Of a DNA stretch of 64,000 nt, positions 47,308 to 56,310 are shown one piece after another (positions within the stretch are counted from its first letter, which is position 1; every line of letters starts with the position of its first letter). The notes below the pieces were generated by a model. The model searched no databases. It had not been told where the DNA came from and saw only the letters and a program-made list of their open reading frames with translations. The DNA comes from Tissierellales bacterium (GTDB lineage Bacteria > Bacillota > Clostridia > Tissierellales > VENL01). Location of the stretch: assembly GCA_028280805.1 (NCBI GenBank), contig JANQLB010000061.1, forward strand, positions 1-64,000, read 5' to 3'. Made by a program: the position numbers and the translations under genes.

Positions 47308-48549
47308 ATGGACATAAATCAAAAATCAGAATTAATTATAGCAATTAAAGAAGAAATTCGTAATAATATTGACTTAGATAAAGATTTTACAGATGAAGAA
47401 ATTAGAGAGCTTATTGAGTCATCAGTATTTAAAAAATCAAAGGAATCATACATAAGTGTAACAGAAAAGCATGAAATAGCTACAATTATTTTCAACTCTA
47501 TGAGAAGGCTCGATATTCTTCAACCAATTATTGATGATAATTCTGTTACTGAAATTATGATTAATGGTCCTAATCAAGTTTTCATTGAAAAAAACGGCAA
47601 AGTATTACAACTAGAACAGAAATTTGAAAGTAAAGAAAAGCTAGAGGATGTAATTCAATCAATAGTATCAAAAGTTAACAGAACAGTTAATGAAGCCTCT
47701 CCTATAGTTGATGCTCGTCTTAAAGATGGTTCTAGAGTAAATGTAGTTCTTCCTCCCATAGCATTAAATGGGCCTATATTAACCATAAGAAAATTTCCGG
47801 AGAAGCCTGTTACAATCAAAGAGTTAATAGAATTTGATACTCTAACAGAAGAAGCTGCTTCTGTTTTAGAGAAAATGGTAAAGGCAAGATATAATATTTT
47901 TATTTCTGGGGGTACCGGTTCAGGTAAAACTACCTTCTTAAATGTTTTGTCCAATTTTATACCTCATGATGAAAGGATAATCACAATTGAAGATTCAGCA
48001 GAGCTGCAGATAACCAACGTAAAAAATCTGGTCAGTCTTGAAACAAGAGATGCTAACACTGAAGGTAAGGGACAGATAACTATAAGAGATTTAATTAAAT
48101 CTTCACTTAGGATGCGTCCAGATAGAATAGTGGTAGGTGAGGTCAGAGGAATAGAGGCTTTAGATATGTTACAAGCTATGAATACCGGTCATGACGGGTC
48201 CTTATCTACAGGTCATGCAAATTCTACCAGAGATATGCTAAGCAGATTAGAAACTATGGTATTAACGGGAGCAGCAATACCTCTAGAAGCTGTAAGACAG
48301 CAGATTGCTTCTGCTATTGACATTATAATTCATCTATCAAGGTTAAGAGATAAATCTAGAAAGGTTATTGAAATAATAGAAGTTACGGGTTATCAAGATG
48401 GCTGTATCAAACTAAATACTCTTTTCAAATTTGAGGAAAATCAGAAATTTTCTACAGATGATAAGGTTAAGGGACAACTTAAAAGAACAAAAAACAGTAT
48501 GAAAAACAATTTAAAGTTTCAAATGGCTGGTATACAAGGATTACTGTGA
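47308..48549 (+). CDS. tadA: Tad pilus motor ATPase, TadA/CpaF
   Basis: 413 residues. Typical features are ITEIMINGP near 90, SGGTGSGKTT as Walker A, IEDSAELQ, and the Walker B/His box region MRPDRIVVGEVRG and TGHDGSLSTGHANS. These secretion ATPases both extend and retract Tad pili. ATG follows AAGGAG. Confidence 0.95.
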   Translation: MDINQKSELIIAIKEEIRNNIDLDKDFTDEEIRELIESSVFKKSKESYISVTEKHEIATIIFNSMRRLDILQPIIDDNSVTEIMINGPNQVFIEKNGKVLQLEQKFESKEKLEDVIQSIVSKVNRTVNEASPIVDARLKDGSRVNVVLPPIALNGPILTIRKFPEKPVTIKELIEFDTLTEEAASVLEKMVKARYNIFISGGTGSGKTTFLNVLSNFIPHDERIITIEDSAELQITNVKNLVSLETRDANTEGKGQITIRDLIKSSLRMRPDRIVVGEVRGIEALDMLQAMNTGHDGSLSTGHANSTRDMLSRLETMVLTGAAIPLEAVRQQIASAIDIIIHLSRLRDKSRKVIEIIEVTGYQDGCIKLNTLFKFEENQKFSTDDKVKGQLKRTKNSMKNNLKFQMAGIQGLL

Positions 48550-48559
48550 GGTGAACCGA

Positions 48560-49456
48560 ATGGATTTATGGATAGTAGCTTTATTAGCAGGACCTTTAGC
48601 GTTTCTAATATTTTTTGCAATAGAAAAGTTTAAAGCAAATAAAACAGATAATACGGATAATAGTACAGATTACTACAGCAGCACTAAGGAGGAATCAAAA
48701 GAAAAGAACGACCTTATCAACTATAGTATATATAAACTATCATTAAAAGAGAAGATTTTTTATATAATTGCTGGAGCTACTGTAATTTATATTATAGGAT
48801 TTGTATTCTACAGAAGTCATATTATATCATCAGTGCTTATGCCTTTAGCTTTTTTTTATCCCAAGATACGTGCTAAAGAACTTATGAAAAAGAGGAAAAA
48901 TGAATTTAACTTACAGTTTAAAGATGGATTATATTCTTTATCTTCTTCATTGTCGGCTGGTAAGTCTATTGAACTAGCTTTTAAAGATGCATTGATTGAT
49001 CTGTCAATAATCTACCCTGATCCTGACACCTACATAATAAAGGAATTTGAATATATAATTAGAAAGCTTGATATGAATGAAACAATAGAACAGGCTTTAT
49101 CTGACCTTTCTAGAAGAAGTCACTTAGAAGATATAAGCAGCTTTGTTGATGTTTTTATAACTACAAAGAGAACCGGGGGTAACATAGTTAAAGTAATTAA
49201 AAACACATCAGAAATTATAAGTGACAAGATAAGAATAAAACAAGAAATTGATACCATGATTACACAGAAAAAATTAGAACAAAAAGTTCTAAACTTTATT
49301 CCGGTTTTTATGATATTATTTTTATCTTGGACTGCTCCGGATTATATGGATATGGTTTTTAATACTATACTGGGAAGGATTATAATGACAATAACCGTAA
49401 TGCTTTTAACAGTATCTTATTTTATTTCAAAAAAGATAATGGATATTGAGGTGTAG
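48560..49456 (+). CDS. tadB: Tad platform protein, TadB-like
   Basis: 298 residues from the ATG at 48560, with GAGGTGA just upstream. One N-terminal helix, another pair near 75-105, a T2SF domain (about 130-260; SSSLSAGKSIELAF) and a C-terminal helix pair. It forms the inner-membrane platform with TadC. Confidence 0.9.
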   Translation: MDLWIVALLAGPLAFLIFFAIEKFKANKTDNTDNSTDYYSSTKEESKEKNDLINYSIYKLSLKEKIFYIIAGATVIYIIGFVFYRSHIISSVLMPLAFFYPKIRAKELMKKRKNEFNLQFKDGLYSLSSSLSAGKSIELAFKDALIDLSIIYPDPDTYIIKEFEYIIRKLDMNETIEQALSDLSRRSHLEDISSFVDVFITTKRTGGNIVKVIKNTSEIISDKIRIKQEIDTMITQKKLEQKVLNFIPVFMILFLSWTAPDYMDMVFNTILGRIIMTITVMLLTVSYFISKKIMDIEV

Positions 49457-49458
49457 AA

Positions 49459-50322
49459 ATGATTTTTATATTTTTTGCATTAATACTGATTATAGCAGCT
49501 TTATATTTTATTTCTAAAGACCGATACAGCGATTTACTCACATATGTAGATAAAAAAGAATATTCATTAGTAAGTTTTTTTCCTATAGCACTCTATATTT
49601 TAGAAAAAGTAAATTACAAGTATAATACAAGTTATGATAATAAATTATTAAACAAAATTGTAAGTATATATGGACTAAAAAAAGCCAGAGATTATTTAAT
49701 TATACATTGGGCTAATAAAATTTCAACTTTATTGTTTGCTTTAGTTATATTTTCTTTACTTGGAATAGCTGTAGAAAAGCTTGAGGCTGTTCATATTTTA
49801 TTTGTTATCACAGTAATAGCTGCACTTATATATGGTACTCATAAGGATTTAGATAATAAAATTAAAAAAAGACAAATGTCAATCAAATTTGATTTTCCAG
49901 ATTTCTTAAATAAACTTACTTTATTAATTGATGCAGGAATGAATGTATCGTCAGCATGGAGTAAAATAGTACAAGATACTGACAGTCAAAGACCCTTGTA
50001 TGAGGAGTTAAGAAAAGTATCAACTGAAATTAATTCCGGAAAATCAGAATATAAGGCATATGAATCTTTTGCTAAGAGATGTCGTACTCCGGAAATAACT
50101 AAGTTTGTATCTATAGTTTTACAAAACCTCAGAAAAGGAAGTTCCGAGCTGACTTTTATATTACGAATCCAGTCTAATGAATGCTGGGAGATGAGGAAAG
50201 ATGTGGCAAAAAAAATGGGTGAGGAGGCTTCAACTAAGCTGTTATTACCAATAGCCATAATGTTTATAGCTATTTTAATTATTGCAGTAGCACCTGCCAT
50301 TTTACAGCTTAGGTTAATTTAA
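49459..50322 (+). CDS. tadC: Tad platform protein, TadC-like
   Basis: 287 residues; starts after the tadB stop, behind GAGGTG. Membrane helices at about 1-17, 85-125 and the C-terminus surround a T2SF domain (FPDFLNKLTLLIDAGMNVSSAW). Partner of TadB. Confidence 0.9.
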   Translation: MIFIFFALILIIAALYFISKDRYSDLLTYVDKKEYSLVSFFPIALYILEKVNYKYNTSYDNKLLNKIVSIYGLKKARDYLIIHWANKISTLLFALVIFSLLGIAVEKLEAVHILFVITVIAALIYGTHKDLDNKIKKRQMSIKFDFPDFLNKLTLLIDAGMNVSSAWSKIVQDTDSQRPLYEELRKVSTEINSGKSEYKAYESFAKRCRTPEITKFVSIVLQNLRKGSSELTFILRIQSNECWEMRKDVAKKMGEEASTKLLLPIAIMFIAILIIAVAPAILQLRLI

Positions 50323-50378
50323 CTAATAATAAGCATGAAAGCAACAGCTTTGTGGTTTTCATTTAAGGGGGTGACAAC

Positions 50379-50555
50379 ATGGTAAATTCACTTAAGAAAG
50401 TTTTAAAACAAGAAGATGGAGTAGGAGTAGTAGAGGTAGTTTTAATTTTAGCTGTAATTGTTGGAATAGCACTTATATTTAGAGATCAGATAATGGAAAT
50501 TGTGAATAGAATTTTAGGTCATATTTTGAAAGAAACAGAAGTATTTACTCAGTAG
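50379..50555 (+). CDS. Flp1-like pilin, 58 residues
   Basis: ATG behind AAGGGGGTG. The short basic leader ends EDGVGVVEVV and is followed by one hydrophobic helix (about 20-35) and a short polar tail. The Gly/Val-Glu junction is where a TadV-type peptidase would cut, with Glu at position 5 after it as in Flp pilins. It is the likely major pilin and the shortest gene of the locus. Confidence 0.85.
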   Translation: MVNSLKKVLKQEDGVGVVEVVLILAVIVGIALIFRDQIMEIVNRILGHILKETEVFTQ

Positions 50556-50596
50556 AATAATTTAAAGTTAATAAAAAATATGTATTTCAAATCTAG

Positions 50597-50663
50597 GTTT
50601 TGCTGTAATTACCTAAGTCAATTAATGTTCTTTATACTTGGTTTTAGTATAATTGCAGCAAAC
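50597..50663 (+). promoter_or_regulatory. Stem-loop between pilin and minor pilin genes
   Basis: GTTTTGCTGTAATTA and TAATTGCAGCAAAC pair with one G-T. No T-run follows. Placed right after the pilin gene, it could shield or partly terminate that part of the transcript so that pilin is made in excess. Confidence 0.55.
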
Positions 50664-50699
50664 TTAAGGTTATTTTAATAATATTTTGGATGTGGTATA

Positions 50700-51332
50700 G
50701 TGACAAAATCAGTTTTAAAAAAAGAGAGTAGAGGAAGCTTAGTTATTGAAGCAGCCATTATTTTTCCTATAGTTATTTTTATAATATTTTTTGTAATGTA
50801 TATATGTTTTTTATTATATCAAATGTCGTCATTACAAATCATTGCAAATCAAGCAGCAGAAAAAGGTGCAGAAGGCTGGAATAATTCTCTTGAATTTAAA
50901 GCTTCGTTTATAAACGTTCTGGATAAAGATATTGAAAACAATTTATACCGAACAATCTATGACTACAGTAAAGAAGCTAAGCTTGAAACTATAGATAAAT
51001 ATATTAGAAAAGAATTAAGAATTGATGATAAAAATGCTTACAGTGCAGGACGTAGTAATATAGAAGTTAAGCTTAAAAATCATTTTGGATATAAATCTTT
51101 AATTGTTGAAGTATCAAAAGAAATTAAAACCCCATTTGATGAAATAGTTAAGATATTTGGATTAAAAGACGGGTTTAATATATCTGTAAAATCTCAATCA
51201 GTTATTGATAATAATACTGAGTTTATCAGGAATACAGATTTCATATTAGATATTGCTGATGAAATAGATACAGATAACAAGATAAATAATTTTATGAATA
51301 AAATGAAAAAGGTTATTGGAAGTTTTTTCTGA
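50700..51332 (+). CDS. TadE-like minor pilin
   Basis: 210 residues; GTG start with a weak ribosome site. The N-terminus RGSLVIEAAIIFPIVIFII is the TadE-type pseudopilin signal and anchor, followed by a polar outside domain. TadE-like proteins are cut by the Tad prepilin peptidase and take part in pilus initiation. Confidence 0.82.
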   Translation: MTKSVLKKESRGSLVIEAAIIFPIVIFIIFFVMYICFLLYQMSSLQIIANQAAEKGAEGWNNSLEFKASFINVLDKDIENNLYRTIYDYSKEAKLETIDKYIRKELRIDDKNAYSAGRSNIEVKLKNHFGYKSLIVEVSKEIKTPFDEIVKIFGLKDGFNISVKSQSVIDNNTEFIRNTDFILDIADEIDTDNKINNFMNKMKKVIGSFF

Positions 51333-51360
51333 GAAATTGCAAGGGAAGTGGAGATTTAAA

Positions 51361-54300
51361 ATGATTATTAGAAAACAAGATGGTGTAATAACAGTTTTTT
51401 TAAGTATTATTTTATTAGTTATTATAGCCCTTGCTGCTACTTTAGTTGATGGAGCTAGAATTAACTCTGCTGACTCTCAGGTAAGACGTGCAGCTCAAAG
51501 TGCAGCTCAATCTGCTCTTGCAAACTATAATAGTGAGCTTAAAGAGCAGTATGGATTTTTTGCATTAGGTGGTAATGATGTTAAAGTTCATGCTGATGAT
51601 TGTTTATATTACATAGAAAAAAGCTTAATTCCTAATAAGGATTTACCAAGTAATGACTTAATAACTCAAAATCTCAATCAAAGCTATGATGGACATTTTA
51701 TTGATTTTTACGGTTATTCTATAGAAGATGTAGAAGTTTTACTTTATTATGATTTAGAGCAGAATGAAGTTTTAAAACAGCAGATTTTAGAATATATGAA
51801 ATATAGAGCACCAAAAGAATTAATCAGTAAGTTCTTGAGAAAACTAGACATACTAAAAAAATCCGGTAAAACTGCTGAGATAATAAAAGAGAAGGTTGAA
51901 GTTGAAGCTGTTTTAGATAAAATAGGAAATGAACAAAAGCAGTTATCAGATACAATATTAATAATTAATAGTTTTGATAAACCTGAATATGTTCAAACAA
52001 CTTTAGAAAATACGATTACTTTAATACATGAGTTTAATATTTTGACTGATAATATTGGGTTAAAGAAAACAAAATTAATAGAGCTTAATAAAAGCTTAAA
52101 TCAGTATCAAGAAGAGAGCAGAAGCTTAGAGAGTAGTATTAAAAGTAAGCACAAAAGCTTAGAAGTTTTAATTAAGACTATCAATGATAAGAAAAATAAT
52201 TCACAGACTTCTAACGACAGTGACTTATTAACTAAGGTTCAAAATTTAGAAAATGAGATTAGTAAATTGCAAGACAGATTAAGTATAGTATCAGGCATTA
52301 TAAATGATTATAATAGTAATATTAATAAACTTGAAACAGAATTAAATAATGAAAAAAATAAAAGGGCAGATGTTTTTGATAATATTGGACAAGCAAACAA
52401 AGAGGTTGAGTTGTATTTAAAAAAGTTTAAACATCATAATAATGGTGCTAAAAACAAAATAAAATCTTTAGTTCGAGGCAGTGTAGATGTACAGAGTGAA
52501 ATTAAGGAATTTAGAACAAAAATTAATAGTCATGAATACAAGGAAAATATTATTACCGAAGCCAGACATCAAATCGAATATGATTTAAAAAATTTAGAAG
52601 ATAAAGTTAAAGGAGTAACTCAAAACTCAATTAAAAATAAATTTGGAGACAGCAGTTTTAATTCATCAAAAATTCCAGATGAAATTAAAAGTAAAGTAAA
52701 TTCATATATAGGAGGTCTTAAAGCTGAACTGGACACTTCCTTAGCCAGTATAGAAAAATCTGCGGTAGAAGACTTGATTTATAATATTGGTTACCCTACA
52801 GCTTCTAACTATGAAATACTGGACACTTCTATTATAAACATGACTTATCTTAAGGGTGAGTTTGACAGGATATGGTGGGCTATCGGAAACGAATCGATAA
52901 CAGAGTCAGATAAAAAATTTGATAAAAAATCAGTAGAAAGTATCTCTTTAATAATAAGCATGGTTGATAGATATGCAAATAACATAGAATATATAAAATT
53001 TTTCGGTAAAGAACCTTCAGAAGAAATTAAAAACTATGCTAAAGATATAGAAAATAGAGATACTAAACAATTAGATACAGCAGAAAATATTGACTCCATT
53101 TATAAAAATAAAGAGTTTTTACAAGATGAAAATATTCAAAGTTCAAAAGAGGTAGACGAATTATTTAAAGATCTTCCTTCTAAAAGGGAAAATGAGCCGG
53201 ACACTTTTGGTTTAATAATAGATGATGAAACAAAGACAGACTCAGCAACAATAAATAATTCTTTGGATTTCCTTATTAATATTTCAAACAGCATACAGGA
53301 AGGTTCGGAAAATTTTAGAGATAACCTATACATAAACGAATATATATTAGGGATATTCAGATGTGCTGTAGAAGCTAATGAAGGACAGATAGATTCTGAT
53401 TTTACGGGTAAATATCAGCGAAGTGCGTACTTTGATGAAGAGTTTGGAAATGTTGAGATTGAGTACATTATAAATGGGCATCAAAATCCGGTAAAAAACC
53501 TTAGACGTACTCAGGCACAGATATATGCTATAAGAACTGCCATGAATATGCTTCATGTCTACTCCGATCCGGATAAAATGCAGATAGCAATAAAACTCGG
53601 TACGTTAGCTTCAGGACCTATACCCTTACTATCTCCTCTTATTACAAGTGTTATAGTTTTTGGATGGTCGTCCTTAGAGTCCTTAATTGATATTAATATG
53701 CTTATGAACGGTGAAGAAGTACCATTTTATAAGATTAGCGAAGAGGAGTGGAAGCTGGGTTTAGGCGGAATAACTTCTCTTATAAAAGATAGTGTTGTAA
53801 ATGAAAGTATTGAAATGTTAGAATATCAGACAGAAGCCATAATAGATAAGATAGTTGACAGTCTGTTTTATCAAATGGAACAAGGTATTTTAGAGGTCGC
53901 TGTAACTGTTGATACTACAGCTCAAGGTATGTTTGATACATTTGAAGATGAGATTAATACAAGAATTGACTCAGTTTTAGAGGTCATTGGTAATGATGAT
54001 ATTAAAAATGAAATTAAAGAAATTTTAGACCCTGAACAGTTAACCGGAACTATAGAAGCTCAGATTACACAGTCACTAGTTAAAGCTCAAGAAAAAGCCG
54101 AGGGAATATTAGAAGATAAAAAAGAACAAATTTCATCTACTATAAAAAAGCAGATTAATTCAAGCTTAAATACAATTAAGCTTGACATTAATGAAAAATT
54201 ACATAATTATCTATTAAAAAGTGATACATTTAAATCTTTCGTAGGAAATCAAGGAAAAAATGTTCTTAATAAAATGACTGCTAAGAAATTTAATTTAAAT

Positions 54301-54564
54301 TTTAGTTATCAGGATTACTTAAGAATTTTACTTTTAATGAAAAATGAAAATACAAAATTAAGAAGAATAATGGATTTAATTGAGTTAAATATGCAGGTTG
54401 ACAATGAAGATTTTCACATACAGCATTGCCATACTTTAATTGAAGTCAAAACTCGTGTTTCAATTAAGAATCTTTTTATAAACGGTGGTGTTTTACCAGA
54501 CAGACTTAGAAAAAGAATAAAAAACAGAAGTTATATAACTAATTATGTAATTGAGGGATATTAG
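51361..54564 (+). CDS. Large TadG-like surface protein (DUF5702 type), coiled coil
   Basis: 1067 residues from the ATG at 51361, after GTGGAGA; the earlier GTG frame inside the previous gene is unlikely. The N-terminus (QDGVITVFLSIILLVIIALA) is a pseudopilin-like anchor and is followed by VDGARINSADSQVRRAAQSA. Long coiled coils fill about 210-400, and further helices fill the middle and about 820-960. A membrane-type segment (LASGPIPLLSPLITSVIVFG) is near 770. It is probably a large tip or adhesion protein of the pilus; function is inference. Confidence 0.82.
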   Translation: MIIRKQDGVITVFLSIILLVIIALAATLVDGARINSADSQVRRAAQSAAQSALANYNSELKEQYGFFALGGNDVKVHADDCLYYIEKSLIPNKDLPSNDLITQNLNQSYDGHFIDFYGYSIEDVEVLLYYDLEQNEVLKQQILEYMKYRAPKELISKFLRKLDILKKSGKTAEIIKEKVEVEAVLDKIGNEQKQLSDTILIINSFDKPEYVQTTLENTITLIHEFNILTDNIGLKKTKLIELNKSLNQYQEESRSLESSIKSKHKSLEVLIKTINDKKNNSQTSNDSDLLTKVQNLENEISKLQDRLSIVSGIINDYNSNINKLETELNNEKNKRADVFDNIGQANKEVELYLKKFKHHNNGAKNKIKSLVRGSVDVQSEIKEFRTKINSHEYKENIITEARHQIEYDLKNLEDKVKGVTQNSIKNKFGDSSFNSSKIPDEIKSKVNSYIGGLKAELDTSLASIEKSAVEDLIYNIGYPTASNYEILDTSIINMTYLKGEFDRIWWAIGNESITESDKKFDKKSVESISLIISMVDRYANNIEYIKFFGKEPSEEIKNYAKDIENRDTKQLDTAENIDSIYKNKEFLQDENIQSSKEVDELFKDLPSKRENEPDTFGLIIDDETKTDSATINNSLDFLINISNSIQEGSENFRDNLYINEYILGIFRCAVEANEGQIDSDFTGKYQRSAYFDEEFGNVEIEYIINGHQNPVKNLRRTQAQIYAIRTAMNMLHVYSDPDKMQIAIKLGTLASGPIPLLSPLITSVIVFGWSSLESLIDINMLMNGEEVPFYKISEEEWKLGLGGITSLIKDSVVNESIEMLEYQTEAIIDKIVDSLFYQMEQGILEVAVTVDTTAQGMFDTFEDEINTRIDSVLEVIGNDDIKNEIKEILDPEQLTGTIEAQITQSLVKAQEKAEGILEDKKEQISSTIKKQINSSLNTIKLDINEKLHNYLLKSDTFKSFVGNQGKNVLNKMTAKKFNLNFSYQDYLRILLLMKNENTKLRRIMDLIELNMQVDNEDFHIQHCHTLIEVKTRVSIKNLFINGGVLPDRLRKRIKNRSYITNYVIEGY

Positions 54565-54576
54565 AGGGTGATGGTT

Positions 54577-55638
54577 TTGATTAGTTTTTTAAATAACAAG
54601 ATATTAAATAGAAAAAAAGGCTCATTGACAGTTGAAGCTGCAATAGTTTTACCTATATTTATCTTTGTTATATTAGCAATTGGTTTTTTTATTAAAGTAG
54701 TAAACACACATGAGATTATACAGCATGCTATTAATGAAACTGCTGATGATATGGCTTCCTCAAGTTATATATACTATTCAACCGGTCTTTATAAAATAGA
54801 AACAAATATTTATGAAGATTTAACAGAACGTACAAGTAAATTAGAAGAACAAGCAGACGAGCTTGAAAGAATACTTTCTGTTATTAAAAATAATAACAGT
54901 CAAAATTCTAATCAATCTCAGGAACAAGTCCATTATAATAATGTAATAGAGATTATAAACAAAGTCGAGTCTATGACAGAAACTATGAAAGACGGAAGTG
55001 ATGCTGTTAGGGACTTGTTTACCTTAATTAATGAAATTAAAGACCAAGGCATTAGTGAGAATATAGAGAACATAGTTGCTGCCGGTAATTTAGAATTGTA
55101 TCATTACTTGAAGAACCAAATTGGTAACATGATAATGAAAGAGCAGCTTGAAAAGCATTTAACTGCTGACAATGGTAAAAGTATTGAAGAAAGACTAAAA
55201 GAACTTCATATAGTTATGCCCGAAGTAAACACCTCAAAACACCCAAGCCGTTTATATGGGTTGGATTTTAGCAGATCTAACTATCTATTTGGTAACGATC
55301 AAATAGATATAGTAGTTATGTATAAAATAGATTTACCTGTTCCTATAGACTTTATAGGTGAAATACCTATAATTCAAAGAGCTGCTGCCAGAGCTTGGTT
55401 AGGAGGAACTAATCCTTCTTTAATACTTGAAAAATCAAATCCTGAAGAAGACAATTTAACAGAAGATAAGAAAGATGATAAGAAAAGTAAAATAGTTTAT
55501 ATTACAAGAACTGGAAAGCGTTATCATAAAGGCGGATGTCGTCATCTAAGACAAAGTAAAATTCCTGCCAGACTTGATGAAATATTAGAATTAGAAAATA
55601 ATCGTTACACCCCTTGTAAGCACTGTTATGATTATTAG
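54577..55638 (+). CDS. TadE-like pseudopilin with Ada-like zinc tail
   Basis: About 353 residues. GAGGGTG at 54564-54570 is too close to the GTG/ATG at 54568/54571, so the TTG at 54577 is preferred. N-terminal KGSLTVEAAIVLPIFIFVIL is the pseudopilin anchor; a coiled coil lies near 90-125. After a charged linker, the last 45 residues read YITRTGKRYHKGGCRHL...RYTPCKHC, the small zinc-binding module (Cys/His, Ada-like) found at the ends of some exported Clostridial proteins. The fusion to a minor pilin is unusual. It overlaps the next frame slightly. Confidence 0.8.
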   Translation: MISFLNNKILNRKKGSLTVEAAIVLPIFIFVILAIGFFIKVVNTHEIIQHAINETADDMASSSYIYYSTGLYKIETNIYEDLTERTSKLEEQADELERILSVIKNNNSQNSNQSQEQVHYNNVIEIINKVESMTETMKDGSDAVRDLFTLINEIKDQGISENIENIVAAGNLELYHYLKNQIGNMIMKEQLEKHLTADNGKSIEERLKELHIVMPEVNTSKHPSRLYGLDFSRSNYLFGNDQIDIVVMYKIDLPVPIDFIGEIPIIQRAAARAWLGGTNPSLILEKSNPEEDNLTEDKKDDKKSKIVYITRTGKRYHKGGCRHLRQSKIPARLDEILELENNRYTPCKHCYDY

Positions 55639-55663
55639 AAAATTAGCTATTGGAGTTGAGTTT

Positions 55664-56284
55664 ATGAAATATGTAATACTTGGTATAATATTGATTACAA
55701 TTAGTTCTTTTATTAACTATTATATACTAAGAAAAATATATAATAGTAAGTTTACAGTATGGTATAAGTGCTTATATAAAGATGCTGCCTGCATATTATT
55801 TAACGCATCTATTTTTGCTATTCAGATACCGTTAATTATTAAGTATGATATAACAATAACCTACGGAATATATGCAGTTTTATCCGTATTGCTTATCACA
55901 ATTGCATGGATAGACATAAAGACTAAAAAGATACCTAATGCTCTGGTAATAATCGGAGTAATTTTAGGTTTAATTTCTATGTTTATTAATAAGGATATAA
56001 CCATATATAGTTCTATTTTAGGAGCTGTAATTATAAGCGGTATTTTAATTGTTTTATCTCTTATAACAAAGGGAGCTATAGGAATGGGAGATGCTAAAGT
56101 ATTCTTCTTTATTGGGTTATTTCTAGGACTACCTGCAAGTATTTCCGTATTTATATTTTCAATACTTATTAGTGGTATAATAAGTGCTTTATTATTAATA
56201 TTCCGAGTGGTTAACAGGAAAACAGCTATTCCTTTTGCTCCTTTTATTTTCATATCCACTTTATTAATAATTATTATGAATTAG
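55664..56284 (+). CDS. tadV: Tad prepilin peptidase, TadV/CpaA-like
   Basis: 206 residues from the ATG at 55664, after TTGGAG. About six membrane helices with the two catalytic Asp of the A24 family: AWIDIKTKKIPN and GAIGMGDAKVF. There is no N-terminal methylase part, as expected for TadV. It would cut the Flp1-like pilin and the TadE-like proteins upstream. Confidence 0.92.
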   Translation: MKYVILGIILITISSFINYYILRKIYNSKFTVWYKCLYKDAACILFNASIFAIQIPLIIKYDITITYGIYAVLSVLLITIAWIDIKTKKIPNALVIIGVILGLISMFINKDITIYSSILGAVIISGILIVLSLITKGAIGMGDAKVFFFIGLFLGLPASISVFIFSILISGIISALLLIFRVVNRKTAIPFAPFIFISTLLIIIMN

Positions 56285-56310
56285 TATATCAATCTATATG
56301 GAGGAATATT

